Notes: generated by a model not told the origin, from the sequence alone. DNA of 64,000 nt from an uncultured beta proteobacterium (GCA_903876735.1 CAIRAW010000038.1:158932-222931), one strand, 5' to 3'. Positions 19,321 through 28,345 are shown, numbered from the stretch's first letter. Made by a program: numbers and translations.

Positions 19321-20877
19321 TCAGCCCACGCTGCGCTGCTGGTCTTTCCAGAACGGTTCGCGCAGCTTGTTCTTCAGAATCTTGCCGGCGCCTGAAATCG
19401 GCAAGGCCTCCTGAAATACCACGCTACGCGGGCATTTGTAGTTGGCAATCAGGGTCTTGCAATGCGCAACAATGCTTTCAGCCGTTGTTTGCGCACCGGG
19501 CTTGAGGACCACTGCAACGTGAACACGCTCGCCCCATTCGGCGTCGGGGATACCGATCACGGCACACATGGCAACGGCCTCGTGCTTGAGCACGGCGTTT
19601 TCAACTTCAATGCTGTAGACGTTTTCGCCACCGGTCACGATCATGTCCTTGATGCGATCGACGATGAAGACAAAGCCATCCTCATCCATGCGGCCACCGT
19701 CGCCGGTGTGCATCCAGCCCTTGCGAACCGCAGCCGCCGTCTCGGCCGGTTTGTTCCAGTAGCCCAGCATGACACCGGGGCCGCGCACCGCAACCTCGCC
19801 GACGGTTCCGCGTGGCACCTCGTTGCCCTCACCATCGACAATGCGAACTTCGGCCAGTGTGCAGGCGGTGCCGGCTGAGCGCATCTTGCCCAGTGCGCGA
19901 TGCTCGGGCCGGTGAAATTGCGGCAACAACATGGTGGCGATGGGCGAGAGTTCGGTCATGCCGTAGGCCTGGCAAAAAGCGGCTGAGGGCAGCGCTTTCA
20001 TGGCACGGTCCAGCACGGCTTCACTGATCGGTGAGGCGCCGTAGATGACGGTCTTCAGGCTGTCCAGGCGGTAGCTGCCCATATCCGGGTGGTCGGCCAG
20101 CATCTGGATCATGGTGGGCACCAGCAAACTCGCTGAAACCTTTTCTTCCTGGATGACCTGCATGACGCCAACCGGGGTGAAACCTGGAATCATCACGTGC
20201 GTTGCCCCAGCCGCCAACAGGGCGTTCATCAGGGCGCCGTCCGCCAGGTGGAACATGGGCGCGGCGTGCAGTCCGACGCTTTCCGGCGTAACCACACCAT
20301 TGGCCAGCACAGTCAGGCAATTGCTGGCCAGGTTGGCATGGGACAGCATCACGCCTTTTGGAAAACCGGTGGTGCCGCCGGTGTAGAACACACCCGCCAG
20401 GTCGCTGCCGCTGCGGTAGGCATCGGCTACCGGCTCTGCCTCGGCCAGCAAGGCCTCGTAGGACAGCATGCCGTCCGGCGCCTCGCCGTCACCCGCATGA
20501 ATCAAGACCTTGAGCGATTTGCAGCTTTCCTTGAGCCCTTGCGCCATGAGCTTGAAGGCGTCGTCCACGATCAGAATCGCGGTTTCGCAATCGTCGAGCG
20601 AATAGCCAATTTCGGCGGCAGTCCAGCGGATATTGGCCGGATTGACCGCGCCGCCGGCCCAATACACGGCCAGGTAATACTCCAGGTAGCGATCCGAATT
20701 GAGCGACAGCATGCCGACCCGATCACCGGCCTTCAGGCCAAGCCCCTGCAAGGCACCGGCGAGTTTGGCGACCCGCCCTGCGAGTTCGGCGAAAGTGCGC
20801 TTTCTGCCCTGGAAAATGGTGGCAATACTGCCCGGTTTTTGTTGGAGCGCCCGATGCAAGCCTTGGGTGAGGTACAT
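19321..20877 (-). CDS. AMP-dependent acyl-CoA synthetase, first gene of the catabolic operon
   Basis: Adenylate-forming CoA ligase of 518 residues. Motifs are FYTGGTTGFPKGVML (P-loop), GMTELSP, HTGDGGRMDEDGF, DRIKDMIVTGGENVY and the C-terminal catalytic Lys region SGAGKILKNKLR. The class is that of medium/long-chain fatty acid and aromatic acid ligases. ATG 20877 has AAGGAAA upstream and matches the family N-terminus. It is divergent from the tetR gene; the composite palindrome at 20940-20963 lies 63 bases upstream. It probably performs the entry activation step. Confidence 0.9.
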   Translation of the reverse strand: MYLTQGLHRALQQKPGSIATIFQGRKRTFAELAGRVAKLAGALQGLGLKAGDRVGMLSLNSDRYLEYYLAVYWAGGAVNPANIRWTAAEIGYSLDDCETAILIVDDAFKLMAQGLKESCKSLKVLIHAGDGEAPDGMLSYEALLAEAEPVADAYRSGSDLAGVFYTGGTTGFPKGVMLSHANLASNCLTVLANGVVTPESVGLHAAPMFHLADGALMNALLAAGATHVMIPGFTPVGVMQVIQEEKVSASLLVPTMIQMLADHPDMGSYRLDSLKTVIYGASPISEAVLDRAMKALPSAAFCQAYGMTELSPIATMLLPQFHRPEHRALGKMRSAGTACTLAEVRIVDGEGNEVPRGTVGEVAVRGPGVMLGYWNKPAETAAAVRKGWMHTGDGGRMDEDGFVFIVDRIKDMIVTGGENVYSIEVENAVLKHEAVAMCAVIGIPDAEWGERVHVAVVLKPGAQTTAESIVAHCKTLIANYKCPRSVVFQEALPISGAGKILKNKLREPFWKDQQRSVG

Positions 20878-20939
20878 GGTAGTTTTCCTTTTCGAGCCCG
20901 GGAATACGGGCGGCAATTTGCAGTGATGACAGTGGCCTG

Positions 20940-20963
20940 ATGTTACCGTCCGGTAAGTAACAT
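20940..20963. promoter_or_regulatory. Composite palindrome, probable TetR operator
   Basis: Two overlapping inverted repeats. The outer arms ATGTTAC (20940-20946) and GTAACAT (20957-20963) enclose 10 bases. The inner arms TTACCG (20943-20948) and CGGTAA (20951-20956) enclose 2 bases. The centres are offset by two bases. It lies in the 125-base gap between the divergent CoA ligase and tetR starts, 39 bases before the tetR ATG. Position and symmetry fit autoregulation plus operon control by the TetR protein. Confidence 0.6.
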
Positions 20964-21002
20964 ATCCACTAGGTACTTTCCCTGACTGCTAGAATTCGGG
21001 CC

Positions 21003-21695
21003 ATGAATACTGCTGCAAAAAGCGCAAGAATCAAGTCACCGGATGCCGACCCGGCCCCCGCTTTGCCAAAGCCAAACACCGCGCGTTGGGGCAGTGAAGT
21101 ACAAAGCAGCGCCGAACAGGGCGATCTCAAACGATTTGCGATTCTGCGCACGGCAGCCGAGCTTTTCAACGAACGCGGCTTTTATGAGACCTCACTCAAC
21201 GAACTGGCCAAGCGCCTGAACGTCACCAAACCCAGCCTCTACCTTTATTTTAAGAACAAGGACGACATCCTGCTCCAGATCCTCAACCAGGCCACGGTTG
21301 AATTCAAGCCAGCGATGGACCTCGCCGAGGAATCCGGTCTGTGCGGGATCGAAAAGCTCAAGATTTTTGTCACCCAATACACGACGGCGATGACTGGCGT
21401 CTTTGCAAAATGCATGGTCTTGTCAGGATTGGGGCCGCTGGAGCCCTCCAGCCGCGATCAACTGACCCCAACTTTTCGTCTGCTCGACACCTTTGTCAGA
21501 CGTTTGCTGGAAGAAGGCATAGCCGACGGCTCGATCACGCCCTGCGACACAAAAATGACGACGTTCACACTTTTCGGCGCCATGCACTGGCTGGCCAGGT
21601 GGTACCGGCCGGACGGAGAGCTCCAGCCGCAAAAAATTGCGGAACAGGTGTTCACCATCTTTGAAAACGGGTTGGGTAAGGTCCGTCGACCGTGA
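21003..21695 (+). CDS. TetR-family transcriptional regulator of the catabolic operon
   Basis: Regulator of 230 residues. An unusual N-terminal extension of about 40 residues, rich in Ala, Pro and Ser, precedes the helix-turn-helix domain (about 43-90; ERGFYETSLNELAKRLNVTKPSLYLYF). The C-terminal ligand domain (about 95-225) is unassigned. It is divergent from the 13-gene operon with a palindrome between them. It most likely represses the operon and releases DNA on binding an acyl-CoA intermediate, as FadR/PsrA-type TetR proteins do; the ligand is inference. It is convergent with hoxJ, 10 bases apart. Confidence 0.87.
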   Translation: MNTAAKSARIKSPDADPAPALPKPNTARWGSEVQSSAEQGDLKRFAILRTAAELFNERGFYETSLNELAKRLNVTKPSLYLYFKNKDDILLQILNQATVEFKPAMDLAEESGLCGIEKLKIFVTQYTTAMTGVFAKCMVLSGLGPLEPSSRDQLTPTFRLLDTFVRRLLEEGIADGSITPCDTKMTTFTLFGAMHWLARWYRPDGELQPQKIAEQVFTIFENGLGKVRRP

Positions 21696-21705
21696 GTGGT
21701 GCCAG

Positions 21706-23055
21706 CTAGGGCGCGAGCCGTGGCAGTGTTAGTGTGAACCGGGCGCCGCCTTGCGGCAAATTTTCGGCCGTGAGCTGGCCGCCATGCTGCTCGACGATGC
21801 CGTAGCTGATGGACAGGCCCAGGCCCGTGCCCTTGCCCACGCTCTTGGTCGTGAAGAAGGGATCGAAGATGCGTGACAAATGCGCCGCTGCAATGCCGGG
21901 GCCGTTGTCGGCAAAGCGCAATTGCACACGGCCGGCGTCGAGCACTAGGCTGATGCGCAGTTCGGGCGTGCTGCAGCCATCGGTCAGCGCCGCATCGTGG
22001 GCATTCTGGATCAGGTTCATCATGACCTGCAGCAACTGGCCGGCGTTGCCCATGACCACGCAGTCGGCAGCGCGTTGCCAGTGAATCTCGAAGCGCGGCG
22101 CTGTTCCTTTCTTGACCCACAAAATGGCGCGCTCGACCACGGCATTGAGTTCGACCTGCGTCACCTCCTCGTGCACCGCGGTCGAGAAACGCTTGAGGCC
22201 GCTGACGATGTCGGTGGTGCGCTGCGCGCCTTCAAGCGTGCCCTCCATCAGCGAGGGCAAATCCTTAAGCAGATGGTCGATGCGCAACTCGGCACGCAGC
22301 GCCTGCAGCGACTCCGGCTGCTCCACCTGGTGCACGGCTTCAAGGTAACGCCCCAGGCGCGCGCCGTAGCGCTGCAGCACGTGAACATTGCCCAGCACGA
22401 AGCTGATCGGGTTGTTCAACTCATGCGCGACACCGGCCACGAGCCGACCGAGCGAGGCCATTTTTTCTGAATGCAGCAGCTGCTGCTGCGCCAGCTTCAG
22501 GGCCTCGTGCGCTTCGCGCAACTGGTGGTAGGCGCGCTTGAGTTCACCCAGGGGCCGCCCGACCAGCACATGGCCGACCATGCGCCCGGTGCTGTTGTGG
22601 CGTGGCGTGCAATTAAGGTCCACCGGCAGCGCCTGACCGGCGGCGTCACGCAGATTGATTTCGACCACCACACCGGCGCGCGACTCGGTGTGGTACATCG
22701 CCAGTTGCCAGCGCTGCACGCTCTGCGCGTCGGCCAGCAGATCGAGCACCGGCGTGCCGCGCAAGGCTTCTTCGCTGCGGCCCACCAGTTCGCACAGGGC
22801 GGCATTGGTCTCTTCGATCAGCCCATCCTGGTTGCAGGCGATCAGCACATCGCTCATGGCCGAGAGTAGGCTGAAGATGAACTGCTGCGAGAGTTCAAGC
22901 TGAGCGTTCTTTTCTTCGAGTTCGATTTCGTCGCTGACCAGCTTGGAATAGACCTCGTCCATTTTGTGGATGACGTCGAGCCAGGTCGCTTCGTCCAGGC
23001 CCTCGATCTCGCCCGGAGGTAATTGTTGCAGTGGTGAAGAGGGCGCAATAGCCAT
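21706..23055 (-). CDS. hoxJ: HoxJ/HupT-type sensor histidine kinase
   Basis: Soluble histidine kinase of 449 residues with no transmembrane segment. A PAS domain (about 60-165) and a coiled linker precede the dimerisation domain with phospho-acceptor His211 in VAHELNNPISFVLGN, the hallmark of HoxJ/HupT. The ATPase domain has the N box (NLIQNAHDAA, about 350), DNGPGI and GKGTGLGLS. In known systems it forms a complex with the regulatory hydrogenase and phosphorylates HoxA/HupR in the absence of H2. It is the last gene of the hoxV-hoxB-hoxC-hoxJ string, 15 bases after hoxC. Confidence 0.88.
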   Translation of the reverse strand: MAIAPSSPLQQLPPGEIEGLDEATWLDVIHKMDEVYSKLVSDEIELEEKNAQLELSQQFIFSLLSAMSDVLIACNQDGLIEETNAALCELVGRSEEALRGTPVLDLLADAQSVQRWQLAMYHTESRAGVVVEINLRDAAGQALPVDLNCTPRHNSTGRMVGHVLVGRPLGELKRAYHQLREAHEALKLAQQQLLHSEKMASLGRLVAGVAHELNNPISFVLGNVHVLQRYGARLGRYLEAVHQVEQPESLQALRAELRIDHLLKDLPSLMEGTLEGAQRTTDIVSGLKRFSTAVHEEVTQVELNAVVERAILWVKKGTAPRFEIHWQRAADCVVMGNAGQLLQVMMNLIQNAHDAALTDGCSTPELRISLVLDAGRVQLRFADNGPGIAAAHLSRIFDPFFTTKSVGKGTGLGLSISYGIVEQHGGQLTAENLPQGGARFTLTLPRLAP

Positions 23056-23070
23056 GGTCAGGGCAAATTA

Positions 23071-24552
23071 TCAGTGCACGGTGCAGACCATGCAAGGATC
23101 GAAAGAGCGCACGATGTGTTGTACCGCGACGCTCTGGCCGCGCCCCAGTGAACTATCGATGCGCGCACCCACCAGGGCCGCTTCCAGCGCGCCGGGTGTG
23201 CCGGCGGCGTCGCGTGGCGAGAAGTTCCAGCTGGTGGGCGCCACGATCTGGTACTGCGCGATGCGGCCATTCTCGATGCGCAACCAGTGCCCGAGCGCAC
23301 CGCGCGCCGCTTCCGACAGGCCGCTGCCCTGCCCCTGCGCCGGCAAAGCCTGCACCTGGTGGTAGGGCTCACGCGGGTGCATGGCCAGCAGCCACTGCTC
23401 CATCAGCGGCAGGATGCGCGCGAGTTCGAGCAGACGTGCCAGCACGCGGGTGTAAACCGTGCCGCCATGCGCGCGCACCAGTGCCTGGATGAGGGGCTGG
23501 CCGTCTACCAACTGGCGTGCAATGGCGCCGGTCTCCATCACCTGCCCGGCCAGGCGCGGCGCCTTGTTCCAGGTGTAGGCGCCGGCCTTGTCAGGCTGCA
23601 CCTGGGTCAGGCCTACCAAGGGGTGCAGCGGCAAACCCGCCTGCCCTTCGGCCAGCCAGGCGTGGCGCATGTCCTCGCTGATCCGGGTCGGGTCCAAGCT
23701 CAGGCGCTGCTGCAGGGCCGCGTCCCACACGCCCTGCGAGAGCACATGACCCCCTTCGATGCACGGGTAGGCGCCATAGCTGAGGTAGCGCCCGGGCCCC
23801 GGCCCCATGTTGATGAGTTTGGCATCGGCCGCAATCTCAAGAAACAGCGCCAGATCGCTGCCGCTCGCGCAGCAGCGCTGCAAGGCGGCCAGACTGTCGA
23901 GTGCTGCCACTTGTTCCAGCGCGGCGCCGAACAGGGTTTGCTCCAGAAAGGCGCGCATCTCGCGCAGGCTTGCCAGCAAACGCAGGCGCTCGGTCGCATC
24001 GATGGCGCGCGAACTGCCGCCGGGCAGAATGGCGCCGGTGTGCGGCCATTTGCCGCCCAGCGTGCCTATCAGTTCCAGCCACCGCGCGCGCGCCGCCAGC
24101 GCGGCGCTGCTGTGCAAACCGGCGCCGGATTTGCCACCCACCATGGCGGCAAAACGTTTTTTCGCCTCGCTGTACCAGGGCCGTGCGGCATAGACCTCGC
24201 GTGTGAAATCGGGCATGAAGAAAACATAGAAATGCGTCAGGTGATCGGCCAGGTTTTCGCAGGCCAGCATCAGGTTGGTCGCGTGCTGGCCATTGGCCGG
24301 CATCACAACACCCGAAGCATCGGCCAGGGCGCGCGCCGCCGCCACCGACTGCGAGACCGAGCAGATGCCGCAAATGCGCGGCACGATGGTCAGCGCGTCC
24401 ATCGGGTCACGTCCCAGCAGCATCGGCTCGAAGCCGCGAAACATCGGGGCCTTGACACGCGCCTCGACAACGCGCTCGTCCTGCACTTCGAGTTCGACTT
24501 CCAGGTCGCCCTCGATGCGGTTGAACGGGCCAAGAATCAGACGCGTTGCCAT
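23071..24552 (-). CDS. hoxC: Regulatory [NiFe] hydrogenase large subunit (HoxC/HupV)
   Basis: H2-sensing large subunit of 493 residues. The N-terminal nickel ligands are Cys61 and Cys64 (RICGICS) and the C-terminal ones Cys487 and Cys490 (DPCMVCTVH). The protein ends right after the last motif, with no C-terminal extension for a maturation protease, which is diagnostic of regulatory hydrogenases as opposed to energy-conserving ones. Glu14 in NRIEGD is also conserved. It is cytoplasmic and dimeric with HoxB. It binds H2 and signals to HoxJ. Start ATG lies three bases after the hoxB stop. Confidence 0.93.
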   Translation of the reverse strand: MATRLILGPFNRIEGDLEVELEVQDERVVEARVKAPMFRGFEPMLLGRDPMDALTIVPRICGICSVSQSVAAARALADASGVVMPANGQHATNLMLACENLADHLTHFYVFFMPDFTREVYAARPWYSEAKKRFAAMVGGKSGAGLHSSAALAARARWLELIGTLGGKWPHTGAILPGGSSRAIDATERLRLLASLREMRAFLEQTLFGAALEQVAALDSLAALQRCCASGSDLALFLEIAADAKLINMGPGPGRYLSYGAYPCIEGGHVLSQGVWDAALQQRLSLDPTRISEDMRHAWLAEGQAGLPLHPLVGLTQVQPDKAGAYTWNKAPRLAGQVMETGAIARQLVDGQPLIQALVRAHGGTVYTRVLARLLELARILPLMEQWLLAMHPREPYHQVQALPAQGQGSGLSEAARGALGHWLRIENGRIAQYQIVAPTSWNFSPRDAAGTPGALEAALVGARIDSSLGRGQSVAVQHIVRSFDPCMVCTVH

Positions 24553-24555
24553 ACC

Positions 24556-25557
24556 CTAACGCAGCCCGGTTTTGCGCGACACCGGCGGCAGGGCCAGGTG
24601 GTCGCTGTGGGAATTCTTCTTGACACGCTTGGGCGTGGCACTCTTGGAGAGAGAGGCCAGCGCGACGAACCAGGCTTTGGGCATGTCAATCGGCAATCCG
24701 GTCGGTATGCCGGCGAGCTTGGGCGTGAGGTGAAACGGATGACCCGGGTTCTGGAAGGCCGGCTCAGTGCAGCTGATGCAGGCATAGCCGGCGCGCGTGC
24801 AGGAGCCGTGACCATTCCAGAGTCGCGTATTGCAATCGGCATGCGCCTGCGTTCCCTTGCAGCCCATGTTCTCCATGGTGCAGCCCAGGTCGGAGGGCTT
24901 GGCGGCGCTGGCCTTGTACTCGTAGTACTCGTTGCGCGTGCAGCCGTGGTGCACCAGCTGATCGGCGTAAAAGCGCGGTCGCCCCAGCGGGTCCAGATCG
25001 TCGGCACCCAACATACCGGCGGCGAGCGCCATCAGCGTATCGGTGATCCAGCCCGGGTGCGTCGGGCAACCGGCGATGTTGATCACCGGCAGGCCGCCGC
25101 GCGCGACAAAGCCGGCACCGAGCAGACCGCCGCGCTGTTCATCCTCGTGCTGCAGGCCGCAGGCATCTGCGGGATTGCTGCCGCTGGCCGTGATACCGCC
25201 CCAGGCCGCACAACTGCCGACCGCCAGCACATGGGTGGCGACGCCGGCAAGCTGGCGCACCCAGTCGATCATGCTCACATCGGTACCGGACAAAACATGA
25301 AAGCGCCCGCTGCCCTGCGGCCCGCGCAATAGCGCGCCTTCGATGCACAGCGCGTCGAGCCGCACGCGACCGGCCAGACAATCGGCCAGCAAATCAAGCA
25401 GGTCCTGCTCGCCTTCGAGCGACAAGGCCGGGTGCCACAGCATCTCTACGCCGTTGCGGCGCAAGAGTTGCGGCAGATCGGCGGCATCGGCGCACAACAT
25501 CGACATGCTGCAGCCGCCGCAGCCACCGGCCTGCAACCACAGCACATTGAGCGTCAT
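24556..25557 (-). CDS. hoxB: Regulatory [NiFe] hydrogenase small subunit (HoxB/HupU)
   Basis: Fe-S small subunit of 333 residues. It starts directly with the proximal-cluster motif (MTLNVLWLQAGGCGGCSMS, Cys13 and Cys16) and has no Tat signal peptide, so it stays in the cytoplasm. Further cysteines in GSCAAWGG, GCPTHP, CTRNEYYEYKASAA, MGCKG and the Cys-rich segment around SCTRAGYACISCTEP supply the three clusters. This is typical of HoxB/HupU. GGAG seven bases upstream supports the start. It transfers electrons from the HoxC active site towards HoxJ. Confidence 0.93.
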   Translation of the reverse strand: MTLNVLWLQAGGCGGCSMSMLCADAADLPQLLRRNGVEMLWHPALSLEGEQDLLDLLADCLAGRVRLDALCIEGALLRGPQGSGRFHVLSGTDVSMIDWVRQLAGVATHVLAVGSCAAWGGITASGSNPADACGLQHEDEQRGGLLGAGFVARGGLPVINIAGCPTHPGWITDTLMALAAGMLGADDLDPLGRPRFYADQLVHHGCTRNEYYEYKASAAKPSDLGCTMENMGCKGTQAHADCNTRLWNGHGSCTRAGYACISCTEPAFQNPGHPFHLTPKLAGIPTGLPIDMPKAWFVALASLSKSATPKRVKKNSHSDHLALPPVSRKTGLR

Positions 25558-25601
25558 GTTGTCTCCATGTCATGAATTCCCGCTTCACCGTTTGTCGCAG
25601 T

Positions 25602-26804
25602 CTATACCGTGCAGGCGACACAGGGGTCAAAGGCCGCGGCCAGCGCGCGCGCCGCAGCGGTGTCGAGCGGCGCCAACGCGGCCAGTGCCTGCGCCAGCGC
25701 ACCGTCCGGATGAAAATTCCATTCGGTCGGCGCCAGCACGCGGTAGTCCTGCACCGCGCCTGTGGCGTCAAGCCGCACCCAGTGCAGCAAAAGGCCGCGC
25801 GCCATCTCGCACCAGGCCAAGGCCTGACCCGGCGCCAGATGCAGTGCGCCACTGGCCAGCAGGGGCGCCTCGCTGCCAGGCGTGGCTGCGGCAATTTCAA
25901 TCAATTCAATCCAGCGTGCGCTCAGGCGCGTCCAGGCGCTGTGCGGCACCTGCCCAGTGTGCCGATGGCGCAGCCGCGCCCAGGCGCCGGTTTCGGCGCA
26001 CTGGCCGAGCCAGCTTGGGTGCTGCACGAAATCGGGGTCAGCGGCCATGGCCTGCGCCACTTGCGTCAGCTGCACACGCTGCACGGCAGGATCGGCATCC
26101 AGCAGATCCAGGCTGCGCAAGGTCGGTCGCAGCGTGTGCGACAGCGGCTGCCAGGCCACCAGACAACGTGCTGGCGGCAACGGGTCAGCGTGGCGCTTGC
26201 ACCAGCGCGCCAGCGCATCGGGCGCGCGCTGCTGCGTCAGCCAGAGCGTCACATCCTGCGCAAGAATGTCGCGTTCCAGCCAGCGGCGCAGATCGGCCAG
26301 CATCTGCCAGGCCAGCGCAGCCTCAGTTACCGGCTGCGCAGTCACCAGCCGCAGCGGACAGGCGCGCAACCAGTCCAGTGATGGCGCACCCGCCACCGCA
26401 TCGGGCAGGCGTTGCGGCCAATCGAGCGCCATGCTGCGCAGATGGTCCCGCGCCGTCTCCAGCGCCAGCAGCACGGGTGCCGGCTGCGTGATCGGCACTG
26501 CCGTCTGTGCCGCAGCCAGCGCCAGATCCGCCGCGCGGCGATGCGCATGAGAACACAGTGTGAAGATGCTGCCCAGGCTGGCACTGACCTGCGCGCCGCG
26601 CTGACCCTCCAGCAAACGCCCCAGCCGCCCTGCCCCCAGCACCGGGCGCTGGCCAACGATGCCGGGCGTGCTGCCCGGCTTCAGTTGATACTGACCCGCC
26701 AGCGTATCCCAGGGTGTGGTGGTTTGCATGCATGGCAGTTTACCCATTGCGTCTGACTGCCACGGGCGGGCTTCTGCAGTGCCCACTTGAAATAGTTTTG
26801 GCAT
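25602..26804 (-). CDS. hoxV: HupK/HoxV-type hydrogenase maturation scaffold, large-subunit-like
   Basis: Protein of up to 400 residues that resembles a degenerate hydrogenase large subunit. The C-terminus FDPCVACTV keeps the DPCxxC nickel-site motif. The N-terminal CxxC is reduced to a single Cys in FTLCSHAHR. VLAPTEWNFHPDGALAQAL near 360 matches the region before the C-terminal motif in large subunits. HupK/HoxV proteins act as scaffolds during Fe(CN)2CO assembly. The start is uncertain: Met at 26804, 26747 or 26729, none with a strong ribosome binding site. It lies 44 bases upstream of hoxB and probably heads that operon. Confidence 0.72.
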   Translation of the reverse strand: MPKLFQVGTAEARPWQSDAMGKLPCMQTTTPWDTLAGQYQLKPGSTPGIVGQRPVLGAGRLGRLLEGQRGAQVSASLGSIFTLCSHAHRRAADLALAAAQTAVPITQPAPVLLALETARDHLRSMALDWPQRLPDAVAGAPSLDWLRACPLRLVTAQPVTEAALAWQMLADLRRWLERDILAQDVTLWLTQQRAPDALARWCKRHADPLPPARCLVAWQPLSHTLRPTLRSLDLLDADPAVQRVQLTQVAQAMAADPDFVQHPSWLGQCAETGAWARLRHRHTGQVPHSAWTRLSARWIELIEIAAATPGSEAPLLASGALHLAPGQALAWCEMARGLLLHWVRLDATGAVQDYRVLAPTEWNFHPDGALAQALAALAPLDTAAARALAAAFDPCVACTV

Positions 26805-26839
26805 GCAACCGTCGGCTTTGTGATAATCATTTCACCAAG

Positions 26840-26859
26840 TTGGCGCCGATCATCGCCAA
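26840..26859. promoter_or_regulatory. Inverted repeat between hoxV and the hybrid kinase gene
   Basis: Perfect 6-base arms TTGGCG (26840-26845) and CGCCAA (26854-26859) with an 8-base spacer, in the 118-base divergent region. A candidate operator for the hox string or the kinase. I found no clear sigma-54 promoter on either strand here. Confidence 0.35.
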
Positions 26860-26922
26860 GGCGTGTCGGATGCGCGTACCATGGGCAAGCTGATGTGCTC
26901 ATAAGGGACGAATCAGTTTTTG

Positions 26923-28302
26923 ATGGTATTCGACAAAAGTAACAACACGCGAAATCAATCCCCTTCTCCACATTTGCGGGTAGCGGCGCAGCCGCGAATC
27001 GATCCCGCGGGATCGGGCGAGTCCGAGATCATTCGACTCAATACCAGATTTGAAGAAAACGTAGCTGAACTGGTCGCGCTGAACGCGGAACTTATCTACC
27101 AAAACCGGGAGCAGGAAAAGCGGGCAACTGAACTGTTATAGGCACTTGACGATGCTGAAGCAGCTATCAGCCAACGCAAAATAATTGAAATCGAATTGAT
27201 CGCCGCCAAGACCGAAGCGGTCAAGGCCAACCGGGACAAGTCACATTTTCTGGCCTCGGCCAGCCACGACCTGCGTCAACCCATCTTTGCGCTCTCCCTG
27301 TTTTTCGGCAGTCTGAAGCGTAGGCTTGCGCCCGATGCTTCGGACCTGGCGGCCAAGATTGAAAACTGCATTGAGGGTCTGAGCGACTTGCTAACCGATC
27401 TGCTGGACGCGAGCAAACTCGAAGCCGGCGTAATCGTACCCGAGCCGTCCGACTTTTCCGTTGACGAGATGCAGCGCAACCTGATTGACATCCACGTAGC
27501 GAAAGCGCATGCAAAAGGGCTGCGCCTGCGCTGGCGCGACTCCGGTTTGATTGGCCACACAGACCGGATACTGCTGAGCCGAATTATCGGGAATTTTCTA
27601 GACAATGCCATCCAGTACACGCACAGCGGTGGCGTTCTGATTGCCTGTCGACCCCATGCCGGCCGGTACTGGGTCGAGGTCTGGGATACCGGTATCGGCA
27701 TCGCGCCAGACAACTTCAAACTTATTTTCGAGGTCTATCGTCGAGTCGGTGGCGCGACACCGACACGGGGCAGTGGGCTGGGGCTGGCCATTGCAAGCAA
27801 CATGGCCGATCTGCCGGGATTGGAAATTCGCTTGCGCTCGCGGCCGGGCCGGGGCTCCATGTTCGCTATTGAGTTGCCTATGGGCAAGCAAATCGAACCA
27901 GTGCACACACCCAGACCGCAGTTACCGGTGCGACAACTGCGCGTAGCGCTGGTCGATGATGACAGCCTGGTGTTGCAGGCCTTGACACTGGCGCTCGAAG
28001 CGGTCGGCCACGAGTTAATCGCAGGCTTGAGCGGCAAGGCCTTGTTCAGAAGTTTGGGGCAGAGCGCACCGGATATTGTTGTATCGGATTACCGCTTGGC
28101 GGGTACAGAAACCGGATTTGACGTGATCAAGGCAAGTCGCGCACTTTATGGCAGCGCGCTGCCAGCCTTGCTGATCACCGGCGACACCAATCCAGAACTG
28201 ATTCGCAGCATGGCCAAGCACGGCATCAAGGTACTCTACAAACCGATCAAGTTTGATGCACTGCAAGTCGCTATCCTTGCCGCAGTTCAAACGCCTCAGT
28301 GA
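26923..28302 (+). pseudogene. Hybrid histidine kinase interrupted by an in-frame TAG
   Basis: One continuous frame from ATG 26923 to 28302, broken only by TAG at 27139-27141. Before the stop are about 72 residues ending in a coiled-coil stretch (NAELIYQNREQEKRATELL). After it the coil continues (ALDDAEAAISQRK). Then come the HisKA domain with His in SASHDLRQP, an HATPase_c domain (DNAIQYTH, DTGIGIA, GSGLGLAI) and a C-terminal receiver (VDDDS, VVSDYRLAG, LYKPIKF). The 3' part could be translated alone from TTG 27196 as a 368-residue kinase-receiver protein. It is either a nonsense-mutated pseudogene, a re-initiated shorter kinase, or a sequencing error. The downstream frame is otherwise intact. 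Confidence 0.75.
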
Positions 28303-28345
28303 ATTCGAAAACGTCAGCTGCAGGGCCTATTTCACAATGTCGATG

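Noticed and set aside
23287-25332. 681-residue open frame on the plus strand
   Set aside because: It spans two genes with exact hydrogenase motifs on the minus strand, and its translation is low-complexity Gly/Arg/Gln-rich.
26740-26920. Sigma-54 promoter for the hox genes
   Set aside because: Sites such as TGGCAGTCAGACGCA have 9 rather than 10 bases between GG and GC; none fits well enough to call.
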